Assembly: GCA_029204225.1 (NCBI GenBank)
Contig: CM055109.1
Span: forward strand, 17,231,590-17,295,589
Direction of reading: 5' to 3'
Length of the DNA: 64,000 nt
Origin: Diphasiastrum complanatum
Lineage: Eukaryota > Streptophyta > Lycopodiopsida > Lycopodiales > Lycopodiaceae
The position numbers and the translations under genes were made by a program. This document shows positions 24,756 through 38,849 of the stretch, piece after piece. Under the pieces are notes generated by a model, which saw only the letters and a program-made list of their open reading frames with translations, made no database searches and had not been told where the DNA came from. How positions within the stretch are numbered: position 1 is the first letter of the stretch; each line of letters starts with the position of its first letter.

Positions 24756-25434
24756 AGGGAGAACTTTGGGGCATTATGTTTTTTTACTAATTTTTTAAAG
24801 GAGCAATAGCGTAAACCTGGGAGTTAATGCACCTAAACTAGACCATCCTGCACCGGAAACATTCGGCACAATAAATAGACTCTTAATTAGAGCTTTCGTC
24901 TGATACCCATATTGCCCAAAAAAAAAACAAAAAAAAATAATAATTTAAAAAAAACGATTCTGGAATTTTTTTGAAATTTTCAGAAACGCATTTCTGAACC
25001 GCGTTTTTGAACACAATTCTGAAACGCATTTCAGAAACACAGTTCATCTATGATTTGTACCAACAAGCATTTATGACAGGTTTACAAGAAATTGTAGATA
25101 GTATTGGACTATAATTGTTTTTTTCTTTAGTTTTTGAACATTGATCTCCAATGTACGGTGATAATTCACCCAGTGGTTCATGTAAAATGAATTTACATGA
25201 AGTTGGCGTTACTAGCCTGGAGAGAATCAGACCCAATAGGAAAATTTATCGCTTAGTGTACTTCTAAAACCAGATCTAGTACTTCAGAGCAGAGATAATC
25301 AATTGGGAAATTGTTCCATCTCTAAGTACTTTTGATATTCGAAGTCAGACTAAGGGTAATGATTTTCTGGGTAAATGTGAAAGTTAAAGGATTGTTTTAT
25401 GAACTTCTTGCCCGTTCTGGGGACAGAACTTATT
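24753..25434. other. Unassigned, with A-rich and GAAACGC-repeated patches
   Basis: This contains a poly-A-rich patch near 24920-24955. It is followed by repeated half-palindromic phrases (CAGAAACGCATTTCTGAA, GAAACGCATTTCAGAAAC) around 24980-25040. No gene recognised. The right end reads into a polypurine tract before the LTR at 25449. Confidence 0.4.
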
Positions 25435-25448
25435 TAAGGGGGGAAGAA
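25435..25448 (+). promoter_or_regulatory. Polypurine tract of an LTR element
   Basis: AAGGGGGGAAGAA lies immediately before TGTTACATCC, the probable start of an LTR. This is the usual arrangement of a plus-strand priming polypurine tract at the 3' LTR boundary. Confidence 0.6.
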
Positions 25449-26545
25449 TGTTACATCCATGTCCTGTATATAGGATTCAGCATAATCCTAGACTTGGATA
25501 ATCGGTACTCCAGTGTACGACATTATTAGTTACGCCACGTTATTTCGGACTAGGCCAGAATAACCTGGTGAGGGCCCAAGTGCTCTAATTGGACCTATGG
25601 AGCTTTTGCATGGTGATTGACTGCTTTTGGTGCAAGAACAGGAGATCTTATGCCTTTGGCTTGGAATAGGGGATTCTATAGGGAACATTCCTCAGCTTTT
25701 GGGGCTTATATACTCGCCCTACTCCTCATTCGAATTTCATGTTTCCAAGAGCTAGGATCCTCTCCTCTCCTACATTCAATCACCATGGCTTGGGGTAGGG
25801 ATTTGCCTCTTCGTTTCCTGTTGGTTGGGTGGCTTGACTCCACAGGTGTCCTTTCGGTTGCATGCAATAGGATCTAGGTAGATCTTCACTTGGCGATCAT
25901 TACAGTTGACCTCTAGCATATCATCACTAAAATAAAAACATCTTTGGAGTCCATCACGGGCTACTAGCACATCAACAATGGGGTAGTAATACGTTTTTGA
26001 CGGGCATGCTATCTTGGTTCAATATTCAGCAGTTGTTGAAAACTATTGGCGCATTTTAGTCACATATTTGGATATTCCTCACTTTTTCTTGGATTTCAAC
26101 TTCCGAGAGAGACCTCGTCTATGGACGATGTTCTTCAAGAAAAGGAATGATTAGGGGCACCACTAAGGAGAGACTCCCACCGCTTAATGAGAGGTATGAG
26201 CAATTCATGCTATGTTTCAAATACATTCTCAGTTGACCTCATGCTTCTAATTTTCCCTAGAGATAGGTTTGATAGATCCTATTTCGTCAATTCCATCGAC
26301 TTCTCAGGTTGCTATTGTCGTGAAATACACGGCATTTCACTTGTTCATGAATTGATATCCATTCTTACTCATCATATTAAAGTGACGTACTGTCACAATT
26401 TTCCCTGATGATAGGTTTGATAGATCCTATTTCGTCAATTCCATCGACTTCTCAGGTTGCTATTGTCGTGAAATACACAACATTTCACTTGTTCATGAAT
26501 TGATATCCATTCTTACTCATCATATTAAAGTGACGTACTGTCACA
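25449..26545 (+). repeat. Probable 3' LTR of a Gypsy-type element
   Basis: This starts TGTTACATCC after a polypurine tract. It contains GGGGCTTATATACTCGCCC (TATA box near 25710) and ends around TACTGTCACA. It is unlike the LTR at 19562-19919, so it belongs to a different element whose body is missing. The last 300 bp are a tandem duplication. The outer end is uncertain. Confidence 0.5.
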
Positions 26546-26546
26546 A
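26251..26546. repeat. Tandem duplication, 2 x 148 bp
   Basis: Copies at 26251-26398 and 26399-26546 are nearly identical, both running from TTTTCCCT to ACTGTCACAA. Differences include CTAGAG/CTGATG at the start and ACGGCATT/ACAACATT inside. The high identity points to a recent duplication at the end of the putative LTR. Confidence 0.92.
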
Positions 26547-26660
26547 TCCAATCATTGATTGTTCCTAAATAACACAATAAAATATGATACGACCCTTTAA
26601 CCATCCAACCATAGATGCATGTAAGTTTTACACTCATGAATCAACACATGCAAAGCCAAT

Positions 26661-26710
26661 AAAGGCACATGCATGTTAATGTGCACACATGCATGCTTGC
26701 ATGCATTACC
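26661..26710. promoter_or_regulatory. Cluster of CATGCA (RY/Sph) motifs
   Basis: Between about 26669 and 26706 CATGCATG occurs twice, with TGCATGCATT nearby, forming several overlapping RY elements, the site class bound by plant B3-domain factors. No promoter or gene is evident next to it, so the motif may simply be a CATG-rich repeat. Confidence 0.3.
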
Positions 26711-27116
26711 CCCTAGTCACATCAAGTCAAACTAAAGGTGGAGACACATCCATGTAATACTAATCGGGCCAGTAGACGAGGATCCACCAACCATGCAATA
26801 GATGCCAACATGAAAGATGGCCATCAAGAAGCTGCAAGGCTCATGCCCCACACTCTCCATCAAAATATCTTTGTGAGAGGGAAAGATATCACAACCAAGT
26901 GAGAGATATTCGTCAAAGTCCATTTGGACAGCGAACCACATGCAACAATCACTACCCCTAGAGCTCACTCTCCACCATAATACATTTGTGGAAGGGCGAT
27001 TTTTTGAAATTTGCCCTAAGCCTCAACTTGGCATCTCATGTCATGATTATGCACATAGAATCAAACCAATCATCAAAGTTAGTTAATCTGGTTGACAAGA
27101 TCGGCATGTGTTCCTC

Positions 27117-27118
<2 letters not shown>

Positions 27119-27200
<82 letters not shown>
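27119..27200. repeat. (AG)n tract at LINE 1 3' end
   Basis: An ~82-bp AG run followed by (AAAG)3 and then AGCTTTATTAACGTC. Read on the minus strand this is the 3' tail of LINE 1: GACGTTAATAAAG, (CTTT)n, (CT)n. Confidence 0.97.

Positions 27201-29464
<2,264 letters not shown>

Positions 29465-29553
<89 letters not shown>
29465..29553. repeat. (AG)n tract between LINE 2 and LINE 3
   Basis: An ~89-bp AG run grading into AATAGAATAGAATAAAATAAAATA. On the minus strand this is the LINE 3 tail: TTTTATTTTATTCTATTC passing into (TC)n. Confidence 0.98.
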
Positions 29554-29556
<3 letters not shown>

Positions 29557-30233
29557 GAATAGAATAAAATAAAATATATTAATGTCTACAGAGTGCCCTT
29601 GGGCACATAAGACAAAGAAAAAGTACACCAAAAAGGAGCATTGTCCATGCCGGACTTATTTCTATCAGCTAGAACATAGAATAAATCAGAAATAAATCGG
29701 AAATAAAACCAAAGCTTAACCTCCAGCTATGGTGAGGGTACAAAAGCAGTAGCTTAACCACCAGCTATGTGGAGGAATAAAACTTACTAACTGAGAGAGA
29801 AAATTTGTGTGATCTGGCGTGAGGCACATGGTGGCCTCTGGTGGCGAACTCTGGATCTGGATGGTCGAGGAAGACGTTGGAGCTTTGTTCGTCGAGCTGG
29901 AATGTCAATCTCACTGTCTGAAGTATCCTCCCTAACTCTTTTCTAAAAGAAAAGTGTAATATGTGGCTGGCTATGGTCAACATCCTGATCATCCGACAGA
30001 AGAGAAGATCTCAAAGAGAACATCTCTCATAATAGCAAACCAGCACATCTCGCATTTGGATAGGCAAAGAAGGAACCAACTGTGAGTGGAATATCCCGAT
30101 AGAGAGGTATCTTCCTCTGATCTCATAGTAAGTTGGACATCTGAAAATAAAGTGAAACTCATCCTCAGCCTCCTGTAGTGTACAGCACTGACAAATCCGT
30201 AAGGGTCGTGGCGTGTCTGTGTATCTGCCTGTC

Positions 30234-32035
30234 TCATAGCAAGCTGATGAGAAGAGACCCGAAGCTGACCAATGCGGTAGTGTAGGCCAAAAGACAGCGC
30301 CTGGGAGAGATAACTCGGTCTAACGGGAAGCCCTGAAGCATCAAGGTGAAGAAAGAAAATGTGATAGAACTGAAGCTTAACCCATGATGGATCCAGGTGA
30401 GACCAGACAGTGTGTATGTATGCTCTGTAGATCTGTCAGCGAATGAACGCATGAGTCCCATCTGGGAGGTCAAACGTAGATAATCCCCAGCTATGTAGAA
30501 AGTCCGAAGCATACTGAAACCATGAGGACTTAGCCCGCTGCTGTGAATCTGCAAACGCGAGATGTCACTCCAAGTGTCTCTAGATAAGCCTGGACACCAT
30601 GTCTCTGCTGAATACAGTGCAACTGGAGAAACAGTCGAAGAGAAAAGGCGACAGCGTGTATCAGGGTCATGCACGTAATAAGTAGAGGAAAACCTCTCCA
30701 TCTGAACAAGAGCAGAGCGCCCCTTGCGAAGCCTAGCCAATGCAGCTGGTCTAAAAGAAAGCAATGGACCAGAGAAGAGAACACCCATGTATGTGTAAGA
30801 CGCCAGTATCTCTAGAAGTTGTCCATCATAATAGAACATAGTGTCTCTCATATGTTGTCTGTTGGTGTTAAACACCATAACCTTAGTCTTACCAATGTTC
30901 ACCATCAGCGCCCATATCTGGCAGAAAGTATACAAGGCATCCAGATGTCGCTGAAGTCCTGTAGCTGAACTAGATAATAGAACCACATCATTTGCATAAA
31001 GAAGAATAGAGATAATAATGTCTACTAGAGGACAGCCATCTCCACCTTCTTCCCAACTGATCCGCTCAAGGTCGTCAATGTAAAGAGCAAAGAGGGTGGG
31101 TGACAAAGGACACCCCTGCTTTACTCTGACCATGTTATGAATATATGAAGACCATCCATCACCATCACGGAAACGGGCCAAAACTCTCTCATATAATGTG
31201 ATGATAACAGCAATGACATTCTGTGAGAAACCAAGAGATGCCAAATGCTGTTAGAATCGAAGAGATTCTCTAATCGGAGTAGACTAATCTTATTAGTACT
31301 CACACAAAACATCAACCACAAGCTGAAGAAGAAAAGAGACTGCAAGAAGCTATGCTTCATAAGCTGGAAACTGAGATAACAATGGAGGTGGGCGCCCATC
31401 TACTCTTATAGAGGCTGTCCACATTGAAAAGCAAAAGCTATTCTACTACAATAGCAATTGAAATGCTAATTATGAAGTCTTAACAATAGAAATCTATGCT
31501 AACTTGGTTAAAATAGATTTCTATACTATTCTAGCAAAATTGGTACTAACTTAGGTACCTATACTAAAAATAGAAATAGCCACGCAGGCTGGCCTCTACA
31601 ATTAACCATTAATTCTAACAAATGCTAGAGCAACAAGTGTCTCAGAACCGAATCAAATGCTTTGCGGAAGTCCACAAAGCAACAATAGACTCGCTGTTTA
31701 TTGGACTTCGCCACCTCAATGATACATCTCCGTATGAATATTTGGTTAGCTGTGGAGTAGCCTGCTCTAAAACCTGCCTGTCCCATAGCGTATAACTCCT
31801 CTGTCTCCGCATGAGAGCTGATGATAGACTGCATAACCGAACCCTAGAGCTTAGCCATAGTGTGGCTGATCATAATAGCGCGATAGTTGTCTACATTCAG
31901 AGGGTCACCAACCTTAAGTATAGGGTGCAAAAGGTTAGTACACCAAGGTGTGGGAAGGCCAAATATAACAGATTGGTTAAAAACGTGGGAGATGTATGGA
32001 GCAACAATATGGGCGATAGGTTTTAGAAAGTCCAT
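30234..32035 (-). pseudogene. LINE 3 reverse transcriptase (ORF2), interrupted by a solo LTR
   Basis: The RT is split. 32035-31844 has NLLHPILKVGDPLNVDNYRA, 31834-31626 has GQAGFRAGYSTANQIF and CCFVDFRKAFDSV (motif A with its Asp), and 31243-30234 has VRVKQGCPLSPTLFALYIDD and the motif-C region LLYANDVVLLSSS. Motif C reads YAND instead of YADD, so one catalytic Asp is lost. A 372-bp LTR at 31249-31620 interrupts the gene between motifs A and B. The C-terminal part extends to about 30234. Confidence 0.82.
31249..31620. mobile_element. Solo LTR (372 bp) with 5-bp target duplication
   Basis: The block starts TGTTAGAATC and ends TTAATTCTAACA, with 9-bp inverted termini TGTTAGAAT/ATTCTAACA. It is flanked by AATGC at 31244-31248 and 31621-31625. 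TG...CA ends plus a 5-bp duplication are diagnostic of an LTR retrotransposon integration, and the absence of internal sequence marks a solo LTR left by LTR-LTR recombination. A plus-strand CTCTTATAGAGG may be its TATA region, so the orientation is probably plus. Confidence 0.9.
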
Positions 32036-32254
32036 ACTTAGAGAGTCAACATCAATGGCTTTATGGGTTTGACCATTTTTTATGGCGTATTGGCCCCGCT
32101 CATGTGGTACAAGTTGTCACAAACAACGCATCCAACTACTTTGAGTCAGAATGGCTAAAGAATGAGCTTCTGCTAGTCCAATCAACTGTTCTCCAAAGTG
32201 TGTAGCTGTGGTATCTACATCCTGAGAGGTCCTGTCCAAACCCACATCCAAAGC

Positions 32255-32746
32255 CTAAATCTGTAGGAAATCACTATCTGCATGAAACTCTGTCTGCTGG
32301 GTGCTGGTGCAAGCATTAAAATCTCCTGCTAGTAGAATAAGGCCCTGCTGTGCAAAGCTGACTATATCATCTGAGAGAGCCTGGAATGCGTCACCACCAT
32401 AGTCTGCAAAAGCTGATGTTTGAGGTGCAAAATAACAAATTGCTATAAAGAGATCTTGAGGTAGCCCCAAGTAGCGACCAACGAACTGTAACCAAATAAA
32501 TCTCGCAAATGGATCACTCTTCAGCAACTTAAAATGAGTACGATAAACCTCCCTGGTAAGACATGCGACACCACCAGAGCCACGCATGGCTTTTCCTCTC
32601 ACGAAAGGCCTGTACGCTGAATGCCATGAATAATCCTGAATAGCTGGAAGGGGTCGATACAGTGATTCATGGGTCTCTGCTAAGAGCAAAATATCACATT
32701 TCCGCAAAAAAGAGTGAAAATCCCCTGCTGAAGAAGATGAGAGCAC
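32255..32746 (-). pseudogene. LINE 3 AP-type endonuclease (ORF2 N-terminus)
   Basis: Exonuclease-endonuclease-phosphatase motifs appear in order: a CDILLLAETH block (metal-binding Glu), GSGGVACLTR, and ILLAGDFNACT (catalytic GDFN). This domain nicks target DNA to prime reverse transcription, and so decides where the LINE inserts. The frame is open for 163 codons but lacks its very N-terminus in the same frame and ends before the RT. Confidence 0.75.
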
Positions 32747-32824
32747 ATCGTTACAATTCCAAAAACCAATTTGTAATGGCTGAGGGGATCTCGGGCTGTT
32801 ACTGTGCCCTGGATCCCCGACTTC

Positions 32825-33757
32825 CTATAACGAAATCTTATCGTAGAATTTAGGGCTGCCTTCAATAAAGAACACTATTTGGTTCCTAGCATTGGCCTCA
32901 TGAATGACCAATTTCCTCACTTGCCATTGTATGTGTGTTAGATCTTTATTCATGAAAACAAAAGTACCTTTGAGCTTAGCTCGAAGGCGTAAAGCAGCAT
33001 TGCGTTGTTCAATGGAATGAAATTTTATGAATAAGACCTTATCATCAAATTTGCTCCAACAAGCAGTGTCAAATCCCTCAATATTATGTGAAAGTTTACA
33101 AACAAAAAGGTCCTTCGCCTCATCAAGGGCCTTGTTTCCGTTAGGAATACCCCTAACTCGGATATTAAGAGCCTTCTTGGCTCTTTTCTCTTGTTCTGTA
33201 AAAACAGTCTCCAAAGTAGAATGCACCAAAGAGGGGTGAACTTGGTTAAAGGACACATTACCATCTTGCTTAAGAACCGAAGCCCAAGTACGAGTTTCTT
33301 CCACTTCCTTTGCCAAAGACGAGATTTTACTTTCCACATCTTGCTGCGAAAGAAGATCCTGCACCCCTTTCACTTTCATCATGTCAATAGTTGTTTGTAA
33401 GTCCTTATTTTGAAGACTGACCCTGACAAGTTCTCCATGAAGCATCTGATTTTGTAGTTGCAATTTCTCGATAAATTGTAGCACATCTTTGAACTGATGT
33501 TGGTAGCTGTGAAGAGATTCAAAGTCGGATGGATTGCTAGGTTAATTGTTCCGCAGGGATATGATAGGCAAGGTAGGAGTCGGCAGACGATAATAACGGA
33601 ACAGGTGTATTCACCACAGGCGAGGCAATGGCAATGGCTTGCACTGGAGAATGAGGCAATGACTGGCCAGTTTGTTGCCCAGTCGTTAGTTCAACCATCG
33701 CTGGTGGACCAGCCACCGTTGGTCCATCTTGATCAGCAGAAGCAATTGGAGCCATAG
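32825..33757 (-). pseudogene. LINE 3 ORF1 (coiled coil and RRM-like)
   Basis: The main frame (33484-32825, 219 codons) contains coiled-coil heptads (LHGELVRVSLQNKDLQTTID, SKISSLAKEVEETR). An RRM-like RNA-binding block follows (KALNIRVRGIPNGNKALDEA, KVLFIKFHSIEQRNAALRLR). It aligns by eye with ORF1 of LINE 1. An upstream frame (33757-33497) supplies a Pro/Ser-rich N-terminus; a frameshift separates the two. ORF1 would coat the LINE transcript. The CCHC knuckles present in many plant L1 ORF1 proteins were not seen. Confidence 0.7.
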
Positions 33758-34003
33758 TGAGAGGCTCTGTGTTGGAAAACTTCAGTACAAATATGCCTTG
33801 AAAGTTATTGGTAGATTCGGTCAGAGTTTACTGCTGCATCAAGAAGAGTCTTGTATCCCTCTGCCAGCCAGCCTTGAATAAGCTCTATATTACGTCTCTG
33901 AATGCAAACAGCCAAACCTTATAAAAGTTTCTGAGCCAGGATGCTAGTTACTGGAAAAATCCACCCATCAGAAACAGAAGGCACCAGCGACCTACTATAC
34001 AAG

Positions 34004-34005
<2 letters not shown>

Positions 34006-34057
<52 letters not shown>
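34006..34057. repeat. (AG)n tract at LINE 3 5' end
   Basis: A 52-bp AG run immediately outside the 5' edge of LINE 3. Its outer flank (AAGAAATGACATAAGC) does not match a LINE 3' end, so this tract may be the original target or the remains of one. Confidence 0.97.
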
Positions 34058-34060
<3 letters not shown>

Positions 34061-36239
34061 AATGACATAAGCTACATTGGGAATTCAATTGTGCAGTACA
34101 TTGGACAATCAAGACACACAGTACATTTGGCACCTCAATGAACGCTTCGATTCTTGGGAAGAGGAAATTCTTGGATCAAACCATCAAAAGAAAACCTACA
34201 AGCTTGCATGCTAATTCTTGGAGCTTTGGACTAGGAGAGAAAGGCAATCCTCTTGCCTACACCCCTACAAACACTAAAAAGCAAACAGCTACTGTATGAG
34301 CATCCATTTGAAACAAAGAGAAAGAAGCAAATGCTATAATTACTACCTATGAGGCTATGCCAAACTATAGAAAGGGTAGCGCTCCTCCAAGACCTGTTGG
34401 ACGATCACCAAAGACACAAAGATGTTCTCCACTCATAATCACTCCAGAGATATAAGCAATAGCGTTTCCCCTTACCTCCACAAATTCTCTCCACTCTCCT
34501 CATTTCAGAAAGCATAGAAGGAACGTGTCTCCTCTTCTCCATGCCATCCTACTTGTGGTGGGCTTGGAGTCAAAGAACTACAAAATTAGGCAAAAATTTT
34601 CACTAAGAAGGTCCAAGCTACCAAAATACCTAGTATATTTGGAAACAGTACCCAATTTCCAATGATAATAATGATTTTGCCTTTCAGGTCTCAAAACTGC
34701 CCAAAGATGGATTTATTACTGTCTACCTTAAAACTTTTCTATGATTGAAACTTTTGCTTGTGACATACAAATGTAGCATCTTGAAGCTCTTTATCTCCTC
34801 TTTGTATTGAGCTATTGCATGCCTTGGTTGGATAAACAGCAATGGCTTTTTCCTTAAAAGTCTTATGTTTGGTACAAAACCCATGTTGTAAGGTACCATT
34901 CATGGTCCACGAAATTAGCAAACCCTAATTCCCGTCAAGCACTACACTATACTCAATCACAAGGTTATCCAAGAAGTAAATTGTACATTCATTTTCTCCA
35001 ATCAATTGGTACAATTGCTTGCTTGTAGTCATCTATAAGGAAGACAATACATTCATCTACATTTGACTACCCTAAGTGATCAATACATTTGATTACTTAA
35101 CTATGAATAATTCAAAGTTGCTCGATGGACAATGAAAACATCTGCTGCAATTTGTAGCAGATTAGAACTAGAGGTAAGTACAATGATAGACATACGACAG
35201 TGACATTTTTATTTCCTGACCTTTTTGCTCAAGACATTATAGCAAATTACATTGCAGGACTACATGGACCATAACAAGACGATGTAGCTTCATCCTAGCC
35301 TTGCAGTCAATGTCATTTGCCACTACCTTAGAGCAGCAGCATGTTGAAGTCATGATACCTATTCCTCAACGCTTAAGATTGTCACTCGTCCTCTGGCTCC
35401 ACAATACACAACTATGACCTCTTCACTAATAGTTGTTCTTATACTACCGTAGGTAGACCTTGCTCTTTCAACAATATACTCCAATTGACATGGGTGAGAT
35501 CGTTGATGATGCATAAAATTCAAAGTTTACGTTCATGACATTTATGACTCACCTGATGCTATTACCTTTGATAATAAAAGATCCATGCACAATAAGCACA
35601 TGGTAGTTGTGTTCAAGACTGACCACAGGGATGACTTTTCTAGAGGCAAGACTATTTTGAGCTTTTGAAGTAGCAAATTACCACTGACCTAGGATGGACA
35701 GCAATATATGCCCTTTGGTATAGACTCATAGGAGAATTACCAGCTCAATTATGGTAAGCCATTTTACATGATCCTCTCCAAGGCTTGTGTTGCAATCATG
35801 AATATAAATCAGAAGCAAAATCACTTTTGATACAAGCTACTTAATAGGTAATTGTAGGCTCCTCTGTCCTTCGCCTTCAGGTCTAGTAACTAGGGGTTAG
35901 GTTGCACCACCCCTCCCATCTGCTTCTCATAGCATGTGAGTAGAGGGAAGAATGCTACGGACCCCTCTCTCCATTAGTCCTAATCAAATAAAGGTGGAGG
36001 TGCCTCCATCCTGCATGGCTAGGGAAGGGAGATCACATCCTCCCCCTCCCTCATAGCTTGCTCTACTTGATCAAGGGCGGTGGACCAATAAACTTCACCC
36101 CGCCCATGAATTTTATCGAATTTGTGGACCATCAAATAAAGCTTACACCTACTACTTTTTCCATACAAAAGATGAGCCAATAGGAAGAGGGTGATGTTAA
36201 TCATCAACCTCAAGAGTATCTTCGGATGGGTCACATTAG
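34058..36239. other. No recognised feature (intron 2 interior)
   Basis: Only short frames on either strand. I recognised no protein motif, LTR terminus or tandem repeat. The right end grades into the decayed Gypsy pol at about 36240. Confidence 0.45.
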
Positions 36240-37930
36240 GCCCCACTAATCTCCGGGGAGCACATGTACTACTAGTTGGGAAGAAGGACAGAGGCCTACA
36301 CCTTTGAATAGGTTATAGATAGTTGAATAAGGTAACCATCAAGAATAGGTATTTGTTACCAAGGATGGATGATTTGATGGATCGTCTGAATGGCGCAAAG
36401 TATTTCACCAAACAAAGGTTCAAAAAGAGCAACCCAAAATAATAAAGCACCATACAAAACGAATGGGAATTACTCCTTTTAAGTCAAAGAACTGAACCAA
36501 ATATAAACCTCAGATCAGACGGCCATCAAGTAAGGTTAAAGGAAGAAGATGCACCCAAAATCGCTTTCCATAAAAGATACGGTCGCTATGAGTCTCTAAT
36601 TTTACCCTTTGAAATCACAAACACACCTACAACTTTTCAACAAATGATGAACAATATCCTTCCTACATTTTTAGGAGAGTTTGTGGTAGTCTTTTTGCAC
36701 AATATACTTGCATATAGTTAGACTCTCAAGGAGCATAAAGACCATCTTTTGATATCTTAAGTAGTTTAAGGCAAGAAAAGCTCTATGCCAAGGAATCAAA
36801 ATATGAGTTCTCTCAAACCGAATAGTGGTATACATGCCATATTAATTCCGATCATGGTATAGAGATCGACTATGATAAGATCCAAAAGGTACAAGAGTGG
36901 CCGATCCCAAAGACAATTCATGAAATCAAAGCATTTCCTGGTTGCATGAGTTTCTTTTACTTTAAGGGAGTGAAGAAGACTAGCAATTGTATTGACGTTA
37001 CCCACCGATTCAATGGATTGACAAGATGAACGAACATTTTAAAACCTTGAAAAATTATATCTACAACTCTAGTCTTACAAAAAGTTGACCTCAAAAAGCC
37101 CCCTGTCATTGAGAGGGATGCTAGCGTCTTTGTTGTAAGAGCGGTCCTATATCAACCTATTAGCTTGGTTGCTTTTGAGAGCAAAAAATTGAATCCTACT
37201 CAAAGAAGACATGGAAAAGAACTTTTTGCGTTATCCATGCCTTGAAAATTTGTAAAGATTAGCCATGCGAATCCAAATTCACTATACGGTTGTCAAACAA
37301 CGTCACCAATAATAGTTATTTGAAGTGTTGGCAATTCATTTTTGGGAAATTGTAAATGACGATCAGTCTTGGATCAATTGATCACCCAAAATTCAATGGA
37401 CATATAGAACATATCAACCAGTCCATGAAAGATATGTTACACGCATATGTTTCTAGACAATCAAATTGGGAAAAGTACCTCCCACTGGTTAAGTTCACAC
37501 ACAATAGTGTGAAGCAAGCCACAATATTCAATCCTTTGATGCTTAGGTATGGCTTTCAACTCTTCCAAAATATTTGTCGGACTCAAAGGTCTCAAGATAT
37601 AGGCAACATCTATTTCTTACAAGATAAGTAAGAATGTTGGAAGTGGCTAAAAATAACACAAGAACAGCTCAAAACAAGGCACAAATTTATGCTAATTGAA
37701 GTTGTTCACCTAAGGAGTTTAAGGCCGAGATTGGGTGTACCTTAAGATTCTAAGGTATTTAAAATTGGAAAATGCCATAAGTTATCTCCAAAATATAGAG
37801 GTCCATGCAAGATTGTAAAGGAAATGTACGTACTAGCTAGACCCTCCCAAAAAGGTAAGGAGATAAAGGAGCATCATCATAAGATGAACTAGTTGAGTTG
37901 GAGGATTTGACATCCTTTGTATCGACGAAA
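36240..37930 (+). pseudogene. Strongly decayed Ty3/gypsy pol
   Basis: Broken plus-strand frames carry RT landmarks in order: [61 protein letters not shown] and FLHNILAYS, where FLDDI is expected. An RNase H trace follows (VIERDASVFVVRAVLYQ, VAFESKKLNPTQRRHGKELF). The integrase C-terminal half is at 37356-37631 (SIDHPKFNGHIEHINQSM, YLPLVKFTHNSV), and KLSPKYRGPCKIVKEM lies near 37780. Many stops and indels; no LTRs found. This is an old insertion within intron 2. Confidence 0.8.
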
Positions 37931-38463
37931 CCTGGAGGAAAAATCTTGTTGACATACGACAACACAGATGGTAGAATGAATTCTAACCCTGTTGACAATA
38001 CAAATAAGTCATTCTCAAGCTAAAAGAAATTTTTCTCTTTGTTGCGATACAAAATGAGTTACCCTTTACAATCTTGAAACTAGGTTTTTCTATTAAATAT
38101 CGCAAAAAAGCACAAACTCCAACATTGTCAAACCTAGGATGCATATTTCTACAATGCTATGTATGCGAAATCATATCATGGAAAGCATTTAACAATAGTC
38201 CTGTGAATCATGCACTATGTCTTTCTCTACCTAGTAGAAAAATTGTGTATTTGTGGCCAACTATTATGTGGGATCATTATGAAAGCTAAAACCACTCCTT
38301 GAGTAATGTATAGTATGCTGTCCAAAATGAATTTCTGAATGAAAAACAACACTTTCAACAAACCAATTTAATGCTTGCTTTTGCACAAACAAAATAGAAC
38401 TCAAATAATTGCACAGTCTCAATATAACTTACAAGCAATCAATTGTACATAAAGAGGGCACAC

Positions 38464-38663
38464 CTCGCGGAGTTTAGAGCACAACTCTTCAAGCATTTCT
38501 GCTCTTTTCTTGGAAAGTTCTACTGCCCTCATGACATTTTTCTTTTCTTGGAGCAACAACCTTGCACCATCTTCATTACCAAATTTGACATCAAGAGCAG
38601 CACGCAAGCGCAGCTGCTCTACAACATCTGTCAGTCTCATAAAACGGGCTCTTGCATTGTTGG
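38464..38663 (-). CDS. Organelle-targeted coiled-coil protein, exon 2
   Basis: A 200-bp exon is bounded by the acceptor TTTCTATGCAG and the donor GAG followed by GTGTGC. Its first two bases complete the codon begun by the last base of exon 1 (G plus CC, Ala), and it ends in phase 0 for exon 3. It encodes strongly helical, charged sequence (ARFMRLTDVVEQLRLRAALD, ARLLLQEKKNVMRAVELSKK, AEMLEELCSKLRE). The coiled coil beginning in exon 1 continues here. The exact phase match across both introns supports one gene. I do not know a named family for it. Confidence 0.8.
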
Positions 38664-38849
38664 CTGCATAGAAATTCCTCCAAAAGTCACGACTCAAAAA
38701 ATTACAATTAAATTCACATTATACACTATGATTAGCATATGCCTTCCTATGTTAATTAAATGACCATGTTTCATAACAAATTGCCTTGAACAAGAGTCAT
38801 TTGTCATACACCTAATAAAGCAAAGGAAGGAAAGTTGTTGCAATATAAT

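Larger units (their letters stand above)
29554..34005 (-). mobile_element. LINE 3: near full-length L1-type element
   Basis: A ~4.45-kb minus-strand element carries ORF1 (about 33757-32825), an ORF2 endonuclease (32746-32255), RT (about 32035-30234 with an LTR insertion) and a 3' UTR ending in (TC)n at 29553. AG tracts flank both ends (29465-29553 and 34006-34057). Frameshifts and stops in both ORFs show it is inactive. Domain order (ORF1 with RRM-like fold, AP endonuclease, RT) is that of plant L1 elements. Confidence 0.85.

Noticed and set aside
19562-26545. One Gypsy element with LTRs at 19562 and 25449
   Set aside because: The two LTRs share only TGTTAC at the start and differ in length and sequence, so they are not a pair.
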